This document shows positions 26,880-36,302 of a stretch of DNA of 47,928 nucleotides, piece by piece. Source of the DNA: Pararcticibacter amylolyticus (lineage in GTDB: Bacteria > Bacteroidota > Bacteroidia > Sphingobacteriales > Sphingobacteriaceae); NCBI RefSeq assembly GCF_003130405.1, contig NZ_QEAS01000006.1, positions 1 through 47,928 of the forward strand, read 5' to 3'. Numbering within the stretch: the first letter of the stretch is position 1; every line of letters starts with the position of its first letter. The notes beneath the pieces are model-generated. The model ran no database searches, was not told the DNA's origin, and saw nothing but the letters and a program-made list of their open reading frames with translations. The position numbers and the translations under genes are program-made.

Positions 26880-28079
26880 ATGAATAACATAACCTTGATT
26901 TTTATAATGGTTCTGGCAGGATTGGCATCCGGCAATAGCCAGCCAAAAAAAGACAAAGATCAGCCCTTAAAACAGGTTGTCGACCAGGCTTTCGTCCTTG
27001 CTGAAAAACAATCTTTATTAATGGCTGAAAAATACAAAAGCCAGGAAGGCAGGCTTCCAAAGACATACGAAAAGGGCAAAGACGTATCTTCTGATTCTCG
27101 GTGGTGGTGCAGCGGCTTCTTTCCCGGCTCGCTATGGTATCTCTATGGCAACAATAAGAATGCGGAAGTATTGAAGTACGCCCGGTTATATACCGGCCGG
27201 GTCGAGAGAGAGAAATACACTACCGATAACCACGATGTGGGCTTTATGATCTATTGCAGTTTTGGCAACGGCTACCGGTTAACCCATGACAATAGCTACA
27301 AAGAAGTCATGCTTACTGCTGCCAAATCGCTGAGTACCCGCTATAACCCGAAGGTCGGGCTTATCCGCTCCTGGGATCATAATAAAGATAAATGGCAATA
27401 TCCGGTTATCATCGACAACCTGATGAACCTGGAACTTTTGCTTTGGGCGGCTAACCAGTCGGGGAACACCAAATTCAGGGAAATTGCTTTATCTCATGCC
27501 GATAAGACCATGAAACATCATTTCCGGCCGGACTACAGTTCTTACCATGTTGTATCCTATGATACTACTACCGGTCTGCCTCATCTGAAGCAAACTCACC
27601 AGGGGTATTCAGATCAATCTTCATGGAGCCGCGGACAGGCATGGGGATTATACGGGTATACCTATTTATACCGGGAAACAAAAGATAAACGCTACCTGGA
27701 ACAAGCTAAAAATATTGCAAACTACCTGATCAATCATCCCAATATGCCGAAAGATTATATTCCATACTGGGATTATAACGCACCTGGTATCCCGGATACT
27801 TACAGGGACGTATCGGCAGCAACTGTTATGGCTTCGGCGCTGACTGAGCTTAGCGGGTATACCGGCAAGAAGCTTGCTCAAAAATACATGAAGATAGTGG
27901 AAACACAAATCAGGACACTGGCTTCACCTGAGTATACCGCCCAACCGGGAGAAAACGGATGCTTCATCCTGAAACATAGTGTCGGCTCTTACCCCGGCAA
28001 GTCGGAGGTCGATGTACCGCTCACCTATGCCGACTATTACTACCTGGAAGCGCTGAGCCGTTTGAAGAAAAAGATTTAA
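26880..28079 (+). CDS. GH88 unsaturated glucuronyl hydrolase-like enzyme
   Basis: The 399-residue protein forms an (alpha/alpha)6 barrel after a signal peptide (about 1-20). Family signatures are WWCSGFFPGSLWYLY, NHDVGFM with D119, IIDNLMNLELL with D179, SSWSRGQAWGLYGY and PDTYRDVSAATVMASALTEL. The two aspartates are 60 residues apart, as in characterised GH88 enzymes (D88/D149 in the Bacillus enzyme, recalled). GH88 removes 4,5-unsaturated uronic acids left by polysaccharide lyases. No lyase gene is seen in this window. The gene lies within the tight enzyme operon C. Confidence 0.9.
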   Translation: MNNITLIFIMVLAGLASGNSQPKKDKDQPLKQVVDQAFVLAEKQSLLMAEKYKSQEGRLPKTYEKGKDVSSDSRWWCSGFFPGSLWYLYGNNKNAEVLKYARLYTGRVEREKYTTDNHDVGFMIYCSFGNGYRLTHDNSYKEVMLTAAKSLSTRYNPKVGLIRSWDHNKDKWQYPVIIDNLMNLELLLWAANQSGNTKFREIALSHADKTMKHHFRPDYSSYHVVSYDTTTGLPHLKQTHQGYSDQSSWSRGQAWGLYGYTYLYRETKDKRYLEQAKNIANYLINHPNMPKDYIPYWDYNAPGIPDTYRDVSAATVMASALTELSGYTGKKLAQKYMKIVETQIRTLASPEYTAQPGENGCFILKHSVGSYPGKSEVDVPLTYADYYYLEALSRLKKKI

Positions 28080-28102
28080 AGCATTTGAAGATAGAGACCG
28101 AC

Positions 28103-30835
28103 ATGAATCATACTATAAAAAGATACCTGAAGAGCTTTTTTATTATCCTTTTGTTTATTCAGATCAATCCACTTAAGGCGCAGACCATTGAGGTCGATCT
28201 ATCGGGAACCTGGGGATTTCAAACAGACCTGATGGATTTCCGGAGAGGCTCTCTTTCTCCCCGTTACAATCACCTTTTGCAGGGAAAGATTGAACTTCCG
28301 GGGATCACCGACGATTACCAGATCGGTTATAAATCGCCTTACCGTTATATCGATCGCCTTACGCGGAAATATGAATATATGGGACCGGCATGGTACCAGC
28401 GGGACATTGAAATCCCGGCATCCTGGAAAGGGAAACGCATATTCATGTATTTCGAACGTACACACTGGCTTAGTTCTATTTATGTGGATACCAAGGAGGT
28501 GAGCAAAATCGATTATATAAGCGTACCGCATAATCACGATCTGACTGATTTTGTCAAACCAGGAAAATCGCATCGGATCACCGTCTGCATCGATAACAGA
28601 TTCCAGTATAACACCCATAAATGGAATCATGCCCACACCGAGTTTACACAAATAAACTGGAACGGAATACTGGGGAAGATGAAGCTGATTGCAGTTGATC
28701 CGGTATACATTGATGATATCCAGGTTTATCCTAACATAGCGGACAAATCTGTGAAAGTACGGCTGCAAATTAATAACGACACTAAGAAAGCCATAAACGG
28801 CGGCGCCGTATTTAAAATATCAGGAACAAATTACAGCCTCAGCAAGGAGGTTCAGGTGGTCTGCAAGGATTCGGTGACCTTTATCGAAAGCATCATTCAA
28901 CTGGGTAAAAACATCAAATTGTGGGACGAGTTCAATCCGAACCTGTATACGATCAGCTGCCAGCTGAAGACCTCAGATGATAAAGTTAACTATCAGCATG
29001 AGAAATCCGCGACTTTCGGAATGCGGGAAGTGAAACAGGGTAAGAATCACGTACTGATCAATAACCGGCCTGTTCACCTGAGGGGAAATGTTGAAAACGC
29101 GGTGTTCCCGAAGACAGGACATGCACCGGTAGACGACGCATCATGGGAGCGGATCATGTTGCTGATGAAGGAGTATGGCATGAATCATCTCCGCTTTCAT
29201 TCCTGGTGTCCACCAGAGGCGGCCTTCCGCATGGCTGATAAACACGGGATCTACTTTGAAGTAGAAATGCCTATGTGGGGTAAAGATGCCGAGCCTGATG
29301 AAGCCCGCTACAATTTTTTCCGCAGGGAGATTAAGGCCATTTTAAAGGAATATGGCAATCACCCTTCATTTGTGTTGTATTGTAATGGAAATGAAATTAC
29401 CGGCAACTTTGATTTTATAGAAGAGCTTACCGCAGAAGGCAGAAAACTCGATCCCCGTCACCTGTACAGCGGATCTACCGCCCGTACGCGGGTAAAGTCA
29501 GACCAGTATTACGTGTCGCAGCAAACCAACAAAGGGCCGGTAAAGGTCTATGAAGGCTTGCCGGAGACGGATTGGGACCGGAATACAGAATCGGATGTGG
29601 ATGTGCCCGTGATATCACATGAATCAGGTCAGCGTTGTATTTACCCGAACTTCGAAGAAATAAAAAAATATGCGAACAGTCCCGTTGAAGCCCGCAACTT
29701 CGAGGTATTTAAAGAAATGCTGGAAAAAAACGGGATGGGAGATCAGGCTCACGACTTTTTCCGGGCATCGGGAGCACTGACGGTGCTGGAATACAAAGCC
29801 GTTATTGAAGCTCTTCTGCGTTCATCAAAATCAGCCGGATTCCAGCTGCTGTCTATCAATGACTTTCCGGGGCAGGGTTATGCGCCTGTAGGCATTCTTG
29901 ATCCTTTCTGGGATTCAAAAGGCCTGGTTACTCCTGAAAAGTTCAGGGAGTTCTGCGCTCCGCGGGTTGCACTGCTGCGCTATGATAAAAGCGCATATTT
30001 CAACGATGAGACCTTTAAGGGCAAAGCTGAAGTGTATAACTTCAGCAATTCTGAGATTAAAAATGCTAAGCTGAAGTGGTGGCTGACGGATGATGCAGGC
30101 AAGGTGCTTAAAAAGGGAAATCTTAAAACGCAAACCATTGCCAATGATAACGTCTCCCCTATCGGCGAATTTTCAATAGCGTTGAATGGCATTACTGTGG
30201 CGCAAAAGCTGGCTGTGCACCTCTCTGTAAATGACCAGGTTAAAAACAGCTGGAATATCTGGGTGTATCCTAAAAATAAATCGTTGATGCAGTCCACCGA
30301 TCAGGTGCTCTACACCACTGTGTATGACGATGCAGCCCAAAAGCAGCTTGCTGCGGGGAAGACTGTGGTGCTATGCCCGATGCCTAATAATGTAAAAGGA
30401 AGAAAATCTATTTTCCATAACCATTTCTGGAATCCTATCATGTTTGCATGGCCACCGATGACGATCGGTTGTCTGATTCACCAGGAAGAACCTGTATTTA
30501 AAGACTTTACAACCTCCTATCATACAGACTGGCAGTGGTGGGACATTTTAAACAATGCTAAAGTGATTGAAATGCAGGATACGCCTGGCCAGCTACGCCC
30601 ATTTATACAGGTGATAGACAGCTATGATAATAATCAGAAGCTGGGGATCGGGTTTGAAGCAAAAGTGAAGGGTGGCAAATTACTGGTTCTGGCGGTAGAC
30701 ACTCAAAAAGATATGGATAAACGGCCAGCTACACAGCAGTTGCTGCGGAGCATCGACAACTATGTAAAGAGCGACAAATTTGCTCCTAAAGTTGCGGTGG
30801 AAGAGTCATTCATCCAGTCATTCTTAATTAAATAA
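28103..30835 (+). CDS. GH2-like exported glycosidase, specificity unknown
   Basis: This large GH2-type protein of 910 residues has a signal peptide ending in LKAQ. It has an N-terminal sugar-binding jelly roll (WYQRDIEIPASWKGKRIFMYFERTHW), an immunoglobulin-like domain, a TIM barrel with acid/base E431 in CNGNEITG and nucleophile E507 in ISHESGQ, and a ~250-residue C-terminal extension. Both catalytic glutamates are present. The SHESGQ nucleophile motif and the RFHSWCPPEAAF segment differ from classical LacZ or UidA enzymes and belong to the broad 'GH2, sugar-binding' group of Bacteroidota PULs. The frame is open from ATG 28085. The later ATG at 28103 gives a better signal peptide. Confidence 0.8.
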   Translation: MNHTIKRYLKSFFIILLFIQINPLKAQTIEVDLSGTWGFQTDLMDFRRGSLSPRYNHLLQGKIELPGITDDYQIGYKSPYRYIDRLTRKYEYMGPAWYQRDIEIPASWKGKRIFMYFERTHWLSSIYVDTKEVSKIDYISVPHNHDLTDFVKPGKSHRITVCIDNRFQYNTHKWNHAHTEFTQINWNGILGKMKLIAVDPVYIDDIQVYPNIADKSVKVRLQINNDTKKAINGGAVFKISGTNYSLSKEVQVVCKDSVTFIESIIQLGKNIKLWDEFNPNLYTISCQLKTSDDKVNYQHEKSATFGMREVKQGKNHVLINNRPVHLRGNVENAVFPKTGHAPVDDASWERIMLLMKEYGMNHLRFHSWCPPEAAFRMADKHGIYFEVEMPMWGKDAEPDEARYNFFRREIKAILKEYGNHPSFVLYCNGNEITGNFDFIEELTAEGRKLDPRHLYSGSTARTRVKSDQYYVSQQTNKGPVKVYEGLPETDWDRNTESDVDVPVISHESGQRCIYPNFEEIKKYANSPVEARNFEVFKEMLEKNGMGDQAHDFFRASGALTVLEYKAVIEALLRSSKSAGFQLLSINDFPGQGYAPVGILDPFWDSKGLVTPEKFREFCAPRVALLRYDKSAYFNDETFKGKAEVYNFSNSEIKNAKLKWWLTDDAGKVLKKGNLKTQTIANDNVSPIGEFSIALNGITVAQKLAVHLSVNDQVKNSWNIWVYPKNKSLMQSTDQVLYTTVYDDAAQKQLAAGKTVVLCPMPNNVKGRKSIFHNHFWNPIMFAWPPMTIGCLIHQEEPVFKDFTTSYHTDWQWWDILNNAKVIEMQDTPGQLRPFIQVIDSYDNNQKLGIGFEAKVKGGKLLVLAVDTQKDMDKRPATQQLLRSIDNYVKSDKFAPKVAVEESFIQSFLIK

Positions 30836-30846
30836 ACAGATAAATT

Positions 30847-31614
30847 ATGATCAGGATATTTGTATTGGGGCTCGTGGTATTTTTTTATACTCCTCTCCTG
30901 AGCCAGGAAATCACCCTGGATCAAACAGCTTCTTTAGAGCAGGCGTATATTGATTCTGTAAAGTCGGAAAACCTGCTGCCGATGAACGACCTGAATATAG
31001 AGTCAGGATATGTATTATATCAGTCTGAAATTTCAACTGAATCGGAAAGTGCGGAGCTGGAACTGGAGAATGTGCGTGATTATGCAGCCGTCTATGTAGA
31101 TGGTAAATTGAAGGGAACACTGACGGATAATCAAAAAAAGATAGGTCTCGAAACGGTTCCGGGAAAACATCAGCTACAGTTATATGTCGAAAATATCGGG
31201 CGGATCACCTATGGCCCCGAGATATTGGATAACTCGAAAGGGCTGTTCGGAAGCGTCACGCTGAATGGAGAAGAGATCAGAAACTGGACCATCACCCCAA
31301 TAAATGTAAGGAATTGTCCCGTTAAAAATCTTACTTTCAGCCCGGACACCAATAGCCAGGTACCTTGTTTTTATAAGGGTACCTTTAACCTTAGCTCTGT
31401 ACGGAATACGAATCTTGACATATCCGGCTGGGGAATGGGGGAAGTATGGATCAATAACAAATATGTAGGAGCGTACTGGGAGCAGGAAAAACAACAGTCC
31501 ATAAAAATACAAGCGGGTGATTTGGTGCAGGGCAATAATGAAATTGTTGTCTTTGAATTAAAGAACAATCAGAAAAATACAATGAAACTATCGGAAACTC
31601 CTGTTTTCAAATAG
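30847..31614 (+). CDS. Stand-alone GH35 C-terminal jelly-roll protein without catalytic domain
   Basis: The 255-residue protein has an intact signal peptide (1-19, ending PLLSQ). The mature part matches only the two C-terminal beta-galactosidase jelly-roll domains of GH35: SGYVLYQSEIS, VRDYAAVYVDGKLKGTL, VENIGRITYGPEILDNSKGLFGSVTLNG, FYKGTFNL, LDISGWGMGEVWINNKYVGAYW and EIVVFEL. The ~330-residue catalytic TIM barrel is absent, and none of it is found in the flanking DNA. The gene starts 11 bases after the GH2-like gene and ends 14 bases before the GH3 gene, so it is kept in the operon. It may be a periplasmic sugar-binding protein or a subunit of a neighbouring enzyme. Its function is unknown. 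Confidence 0.8.
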   Translation: MIRIFVLGLVVFFYTPLLSQEITLDQTASLEQAYIDSVKSENLLPMNDLNIESGYVLYQSEISTESESAELELENVRDYAAVYVDGKLKGTLTDNQKKIGLETVPGKHQLQLYVENIGRITYGPEILDNSKGLFGSVTLNGEEIRNWTITPINVRNCPVKNLTFSPDTNSQVPCFYKGTFNLSSVRNTNLDISGWGMGEVWINNKYVGAYWEQEKQQSIKIQAGDLVQGNNEIVVFELKNNQKNTMKLSETPVFK

Positions 31615-31628
31615 ACATACATGCAATT

Positions 31629-33833
31629 ATGAAAAAAACTCTCATATACTGTTTACTGGTTCTGCTTATTCCGGCCGCTTCTCCTGCGGCAGGTGATAAA
31701 GAAAAACCGCTATACAAAGATCCGAAACAGCCTGTTGAAAAGCGGATTGAAGATTTGTTGTCGCGAATGACCATAGAGGAGAAAGTTTTGCAGCTAAATC
31801 AATATACCCTCGGAAGGAATGATAATGCAAATAATATGGCTGACCCCGTTAACGATATTCCGGGAGGGGTAGGTTCTCTCATCTATTTCAGCAGTAACCC
31901 TGAGTTGCGTAACAGGGTACAGAAAAAAGCAATGGAACAGACCCGGCTGGGCATTCCTATCCTGTTCGGATACGATGTTATACATGGGTATCGCACGATA
32001 TACCCTATATCTCTGGGCCAGGCATGTTCATGGAACCCCGGCCTGGTAGAAAAGGCATGTGCGGTGGCTGCCCAGGAATCAAGAATGTCGGGAGTAGACT
32101 GGACCTTTTCGCCGATGATCGATGTCGCACGTGACGGGCGCTGGGGAAGAGTTGCAGAAGGGTACGGCGAAGATCCCTATACAAATGCGGTATTTGCGGT
32201 TGCTTCTGTGAAAGGCTATCAGGGCAACGACATGTCGGGCACAAACAAGGTGGCAGCTTGCCTGAAACATTATATTGGCTACGGCGCGTCGGAAGCGGGC
32301 AGGGATTACGTCTATACCGAGATCTCCCGGCAAAGCCTGTGGGATACTTACATGCTGCCATACGAAGAGGGAGTAAAGGCAGGAGCGGCTACTTTGATGA
32401 GCTCCTTTAATGATATAAGCGGCGTTCCTGGTTCGGCGAACCACTATACCCTGACTGAAATTTTAAAGAATAGATGGAAGCATGATGGCTTCGTTGTATC
32501 AGACTGGGGCTCGATAGAGCAGCTTCGTCCGCAGGGGGTCGCCGCGGATAAGAAAGAAGCGGCCTTGAAAGCATTCAGTGCCGGTGTGGAGATGGATATG
32601 ATGAACCGTTGCTATGACAACCATCTCGCGGATCTTATTAAAGAGGGAAAATTGACTAAAGAACAACTCAACGACGCAGTGAGACGCGTACTCAGGGTAA
32701 AGTTCAGGTTAGGGTTGTTTGAACGGCCTTATACGCCAGCCAGTTCTGAAAAAGCGAGGTTCTATCTTCCGGAAAGCTTGAAGATCGCTGAACAGTTAGC
32801 TGAAGAATCTATTGTACTTCTTAAGAATAAGGACAAAGCTCTGCCACTATCGAAAGTCTCTAAGTTAGCCGTGATCGGTCCTATGGCAAAAAGCCAATGG
32901 CATTTGCTTGGTTCGTGGGCTGCGCAGGGTAAGGCGGAAGATATTACGACGATCTATGATGCTTTGCAAGCGGAATATAAAGGCAAAGCGGAGGTTTCCT
33001 ACTCCCTGGGCTGTGATTTTGACGGCAAAGACAAATCGGGATTTGAAGAAGCAAAAGCCCTGGCTTCAAAATCGGATGTGATCCTGCTCTGCCTGGGAGA
33101 AAAGAAAAACTGGAGCGGCGAGAATGCTTCCCGGTCCACCATAGCCCTGCCCGGTATACAGGAGGAACTGGTGATGGAACTTAAAAAGCTTGGGAAACCT
33201 GTGATACTGATACTGTCAAACGGTCGCCCTCTGCAGCTTAACCGGTTAGAGCCATTGAGTGATGCTATTCTTACCATGTGGCAGCCCGGTACTCCGGGAG
33301 GTAAGCCCCTTGCAGGAATCATATCAGGAAGGGTAAATCCGTCGGGGAAACTATCTATGACATTCCCCTACTCTACTGGCCAGATCCCTGTTTATTACAA
33401 TCACAGGCAAAGTGCCCGTCCTCACCAGGGCAAGTACCAGGATATACCCAGCACCCCCTTATACGAATTTACTCATGGACTGAGCTATACAACATTCCAG
33501 TATGGGGAGATAAAGGTTTCATCACCGAAACTGAAGCGCAGCGATAAGCTCTCAATTGAGATCCCCGTTACGAATACGGGAGACAGGGATGGTTCAGAAA
33601 CGGTACATTGGTTTATATCAGATCCTGTATCTTCCATATCCCGTCCTGTGAAAGAGCTTAAGTATTTCGAAAAGAAACTGATAAAGAAAGGGACAACGGT
33701 GAACTACCGCTTTGAAGTAAACCTGGAACGGGATTTAGGATTTGTTGACGGGGATGGGAAACGGTTCCTGGAACCTGGAGAATATTACGTGATCGTGAAA
33801 GATAAGAAGGTTAAGATTGAAATAGAGGATTAA
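31629..33833 (+). CDS. GH3 periplasmic beta-glycosidase (BglX-like)
   Basis: The 734-residue GH3 enzyme has a signal peptide (1-20), an N-terminal TIM barrel (RIEDLLSRMTIEEKVLQL, PILFGYDVIHGYRTIYPISLGQA, WGRVAEGYGEDPY, KHYIGYG), the nucleophile D292 in GFVVSDWGS, an alpha/beta sandwich (ESIVLLKN..LPLS) and a C-terminal fibronectin-like domain (PVTNTGDRDGSETV). It releases terminal beta-linked sugars. BglX relatives are beta-glucosidases, but xylosidase or other activity cannot be excluded. It is the last gene of operon C, followed by a bidirectional terminator. Confidence 0.93.
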   Translation: MKKTLIYCLLVLLIPAASPAAGDKEKPLYKDPKQPVEKRIEDLLSRMTIEEKVLQLNQYTLGRNDNANNMADPVNDIPGGVGSLIYFSSNPELRNRVQKKAMEQTRLGIPILFGYDVIHGYRTIYPISLGQACSWNPGLVEKACAVAAQESRMSGVDWTFSPMIDVARDGRWGRVAEGYGEDPYTNAVFAVASVKGYQGNDMSGTNKVAACLKHYIGYGASEAGRDYVYTEISRQSLWDTYMLPYEEGVKAGAATLMSSFNDISGVPGSANHYTLTEILKNRWKHDGFVVSDWGSIEQLRPQGVAADKKEAALKAFSAGVEMDMMNRCYDNHLADLIKEGKLTKEQLNDAVRRVLRVKFRLGLFERPYTPASSEKARFYLPESLKIAEQLAEESIVLLKNKDKALPLSKVSKLAVIGPMAKSQWHLLGSWAAQGKAEDITTIYDALQAEYKGKAEVSYSLGCDFDGKDKSGFEEAKALASKSDVILLCLGEKKNWSGENASRSTIALPGIQEELVMELKKLGKPVILILSNGRPLQLNRLEPLSDAILTMWQPGTPGGKPLAGIISGRVNPSGKLSMTFPYSTGQIPVYYNHRQSARPHQGKYQDIPSTPLYEFTHGLSYTTFQYGEIKVSSPKLKRSDKLSIEIPVTNTGDRDGSETVHWFISDPVSSISRPVKELKYFEKKLIKKGTTVNYRFEVNLERDLGFVDGDGKRFLEPGEYYVIVKDKKVKIEIED

Positions 33834-33837
33834 AACG

Positions 33838-33872
33838 AGAAGAGGGCATTCAAACTTTGGATGTCCTCTTCT
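33838..33872. terminator. Bidirectional terminator between convergent operons
   Basis: AGAAGAGG (33838-33845) pairs perfectly with CCTCTTCT (33865-33872). Six further pairs, including two G-U, extend the stem to 14 bp around a 7-nt loop. TTTAAATT follows. It sits 4 bp after the GH3 stop and ends the minus-strand iron-uptake operon as well. Confidence 0.8.
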
Positions 33873-33884
33873 TTAAATTCTATT

Positions 33885-35054
33885 CTAGAATGCTTGTGAT
33901 GCTCTTTTCTTCTTCTTACCCCACCAGATGTAAAATCCGGTAATGGGCAGACTGGCACAGATCAGGCTGGCAATGAAATACAGCCATTTGGTAACAGTTC
34001 CGCCTATGTAGCCAGTATGCAGAGCAAAATTTGAACGCATCATCCATTTGGATGGTACCTCCAGAGATATTTTCTCCTGTGAGTTCGATAAAAGATCAAG
34101 CGTCTCCTTGTCAAAGTAAAGTTCCCGCCAGGTACCGTTTTGCATGTCTGTACAGGCATAGATGGAGGTAGCCTCTTCTTTTGGATAGTGGATACTGATC
34201 TGGAAGGGATCTTTTTCCCCTAACTCACGGGTTACCTTATGCCAGATAGCATCAATTTTTCCATCCATTTTCTGCGGAAGCTCTGCATTCCATTCCCGGA
34301 TGCTGCGTACTTCCTCCCGCTTATCCTGCCCTCCCAATAAATGGTATACAGCATTACGCACGGGCAGGAAACCCATCAATACTCCTGTAAATGCCATCAG
34401 CACGCCGATCGTCAGAGAATAGAAACCCAGTACATTGTGCAGGTCATAGTTAACACGTTTCCATTTCGCCCGCCAGTTTATGGTAAAGGCCTGCCTGACA
34501 TGACGTATATTCCACTTTTTAGGCCACCAAAGTACCATCCCGGTAATGAGCAGGACAAAGAAGATCACCGTACACCAGGTTACAAAAGATCGTCCGGCTT
34601 CGGGAGGCAGCCAAAGATTTCTATGGCCTTCATCGATCAGATGAAAGAAATTCTCATGATCTTCCAGCGCCAGTACCCTGCCGGTGTAGGGATTAGCGAA
34701 TATCAGGGAATCGGAATGCTCCGGTGTAATTTTCACCGGAGCGTCCAACCCATAATACCAGAAGCGGCGGATCTCCATGTCGGGCAGCTGCTGCTGCACG
34801 CGTGAACGGATAACAGAAGGAGGCAGCAAGTGCGCTTCGCCCTTCACCTCTATATTCCACCAGGGCCTGGACAGCTGCGTAATTTCCTGCTCAAAGACCA
34901 ATAAACATCCAGTAAGGCTGATCAGGACAATAGGAATGCCCGTCACGATCCCAACCCAAAGGTGAAACCAGTCGTTGAAACGCCGTAATAAAGACGCTTT
35001 TTTGTTTGCCGGCGGCTTACTTTTTTTGCTTACTGATGGTGCATCTGGCATCAT
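33885..35054 (-). CDS. PepSY-domain inner-membrane protein (XusC-like)
   Basis: The 389-residue protein has four transmembrane helices. The first follows RFNDWFHLWVGIVTGIPIVLISLTGCLLVFEQE (about 32-55), two lie in the middle (FVTWCTVIFFVLLITGMVLWW and GFYSLTIGVLMAFTGVLMGF) and one near the C-terminus (WLYFIASLICASLPITGFYIWWGKK). Periplasmic PepSY segments lie between them (YTGRVLALEDHENFFHLIDEGHRNLW). This is the PepSY-associated TM family, found with siderophore receptors and thought to act in ferric-siderophore reduction or handling. It is the last gene of the operon, 17 bases after the DUF4374 lipoprotein. The order receptor, lipoprotein, PepSY protein matches xusABC of Bacteroides. Confidence 0.88.
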   Translation of the reverse strand: MMPDAPSVSKKSKPPANKKASLLRRFNDWFHLWVGIVTGIPIVLISLTGCLLVFEQEITQLSRPWWNIEVKGEAHLLPPSVIRSRVQQQLPDMEIRRFWYYGLDAPVKITPEHSDSLIFANPYTGRVLALEDHENFFHLIDEGHRNLWLPPEAGRSFVTWCTVIFFVLLITGMVLWWPKKWNIRHVRQAFTINWRAKWKRVNYDLHNVLGFYSLTIGVLMAFTGVLMGFLPVRNAVYHLLGGQDKREEVRSIREWNAELPQKMDGKIDAIWHKVTRELGEKDPFQISIHYPKEEATSIYACTDMQNGTWRELYFDKETLDLLSNSQEKISLEVPSKWMMRSNFALHTGYIGGTVTKWLYFIASLICASLPITGFYIWWGKKKKRASQAF

Positions 35055-35071
35055 TCTATGAAATCTGTACG

Positions 35072-36280
35072 TTACTGTAATTTATCGATACGTGAAAAAG
35101 AGGTATACCCTCCCTGGATCTGAAGACCCTTCGTTACTTTATCTGTATTTGAGTCGTAGATCCAGATGTAGTCGGTCCCCTGCCCTGATAAAACCGCGAT
35201 ATAGGCCTTACCATTTTCTACATAAACATTCCGCTCTCCTGAGGCACCTGATGGGATTTCAGTGAGTTTGCGAAGCTCTTTTCCCGTGGTTAAATTGAGG
35301 ATGGCATAGCCAAATTTAGTATTGCTGTTTCCTGGTGCTTCCTGATATTTAATGATCGCTTTACCATTTCCGAGGTTCATAAATAAACCGGCTGCTGCTT
35401 CATGGCCCAGTTCTGCCTGAACATCCAAAAGGTAGGATGCATCCAGTTCATCCGATCCGGCTTTGATACGATAGATATTTTTCGGAGACGAAGTTCCGTC
35501 ATCCTTCCAAACTCCGTTCCAGCTGGTCAGAAAATACATATCCCCTTTTTCGTCCACGAAAGAGGTTGCAAAATAGCCTGAAGTATTTCCTACCCCTGCG
35601 GTACGGGTGTCGGTAGAAACACGAGTGACGCTGAATGCCGGATAAGAAACGGCCAGGGTATTGAAACGTGGGTACAGCTGGTAGTCAGATGTATTCTGAT
35701 AGGCAATTGAAAAAAACAATTTACCATCTTTATACTGTATATCTCCACCGACACGATACTTGTGTCCATCCGGGCGGTCAGGCAGACCACTTACCGTTCC
35801 GTTGGTAATATCTAAGTCATTAACCTTGATAATGGAATAATTGATCGCGCTGGCAGCCGCGTTGGCGCCGATAATAACGAGCGTATTATCGTCAATCCAT
35901 GTATGGCCAGCCAGGGAAGCTAAGTTAGTCAGGGGAACCTCTCTTACGGTAGACACTGCACCATTTACTAACTGGTATTTCCCGAAACGGCCCTCGGCAG
36001 TGTTATAGAAATAATAATAACCGGCGCGGGTAATGACCGAATTGTTCAGCTTGGTGGTCACATCGATACCATTACCTTCAAGCTTTACAGCGCCTTCGTT
36101 CAAATTATTAACACCGAGGATATAATAGCTGGTATTAGGCCAGCTTCCCAGCTGGGTCCAGATAGCAAATTCAGATCCGGCTTCCGGATCTTCCGGTTTA
36201 GCACCATCATCACTGCTACAAGAAGTAAAGCTTAAGGCCAAATATGCGGCCGCGAAGAAAAATTTGCAGAATTTATTCAT
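35072..36280 (-). CDS. DUF4374 surface lipoprotein (XusB-like)
   Basis: The 402-residue lipoprotein has cysteine C21 followed by SSDDG, which resembles the acidic lipoprotein export signal of Bacteroidota and predicts surface exposure. The mature part looks like a beta-propeller with a TFVDEKGDMYFLTSW-like blade and a YIWIYDSNTDKVTKGLQIQGG C-terminus, the DUF4374 pattern. Bacteroides XusB, which binds ferric enterobactin, is as I recall from this family and is encoded between receptor and PepSY genes, as here. A paralogue lies at 38791-40020 (FVDEKGDFYFLS and IYRIKA shared). The ligand is inferred to be a ferric siderophore. Confidence 0.82.
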   Translation of the reverse strand: MNKFCKFFFAAAYLALSFTSCSSDDGAKPEDPEAGSEFAIWTQLGSWPNTSYYILGVNNLNEGAVKLEGNGIDVTTKLNNSVITRAGYYYFYNTAEGRFGKYQLVNGAVSTVREVPLTNLASLAGHTWIDDNTLVIIGANAAASAINYSIIKVNDLDITNGTVSGLPDRPDGHKYRVGGDIQYKDGKLFFSIAYQNTSDYQLYPRFNTLAVSYPAFSVTRVSTDTRTAGVGNTSGYFATSFVDEKGDMYFLTSWNGVWKDDGTSSPKNIYRIKAGSDELDASYLLDVQAELGHEAAAGLFMNLGNGKAIIKYQEAPGNSNTKFGYAILNLTTGKELRKLTEIPSGASGERNVYVENGKAYIAVLSGQGTDYIWIYDSNTDKVTKGLQIQGGYTSFSRIDKLQ

Positions 36281-36302
36281 GATCTATAGTTTAAAATGTG
36301 AG

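Noticed and set aside
19647-33833. Xylan or starch utilization locus
   Set aside because: No GH10, GH11, GH43, GH67 or GH115 for glucuronoxylan and no GH13 for starch were seen. The GH97 has the retaining alpha-galactosidase residues, not the SusB pattern.
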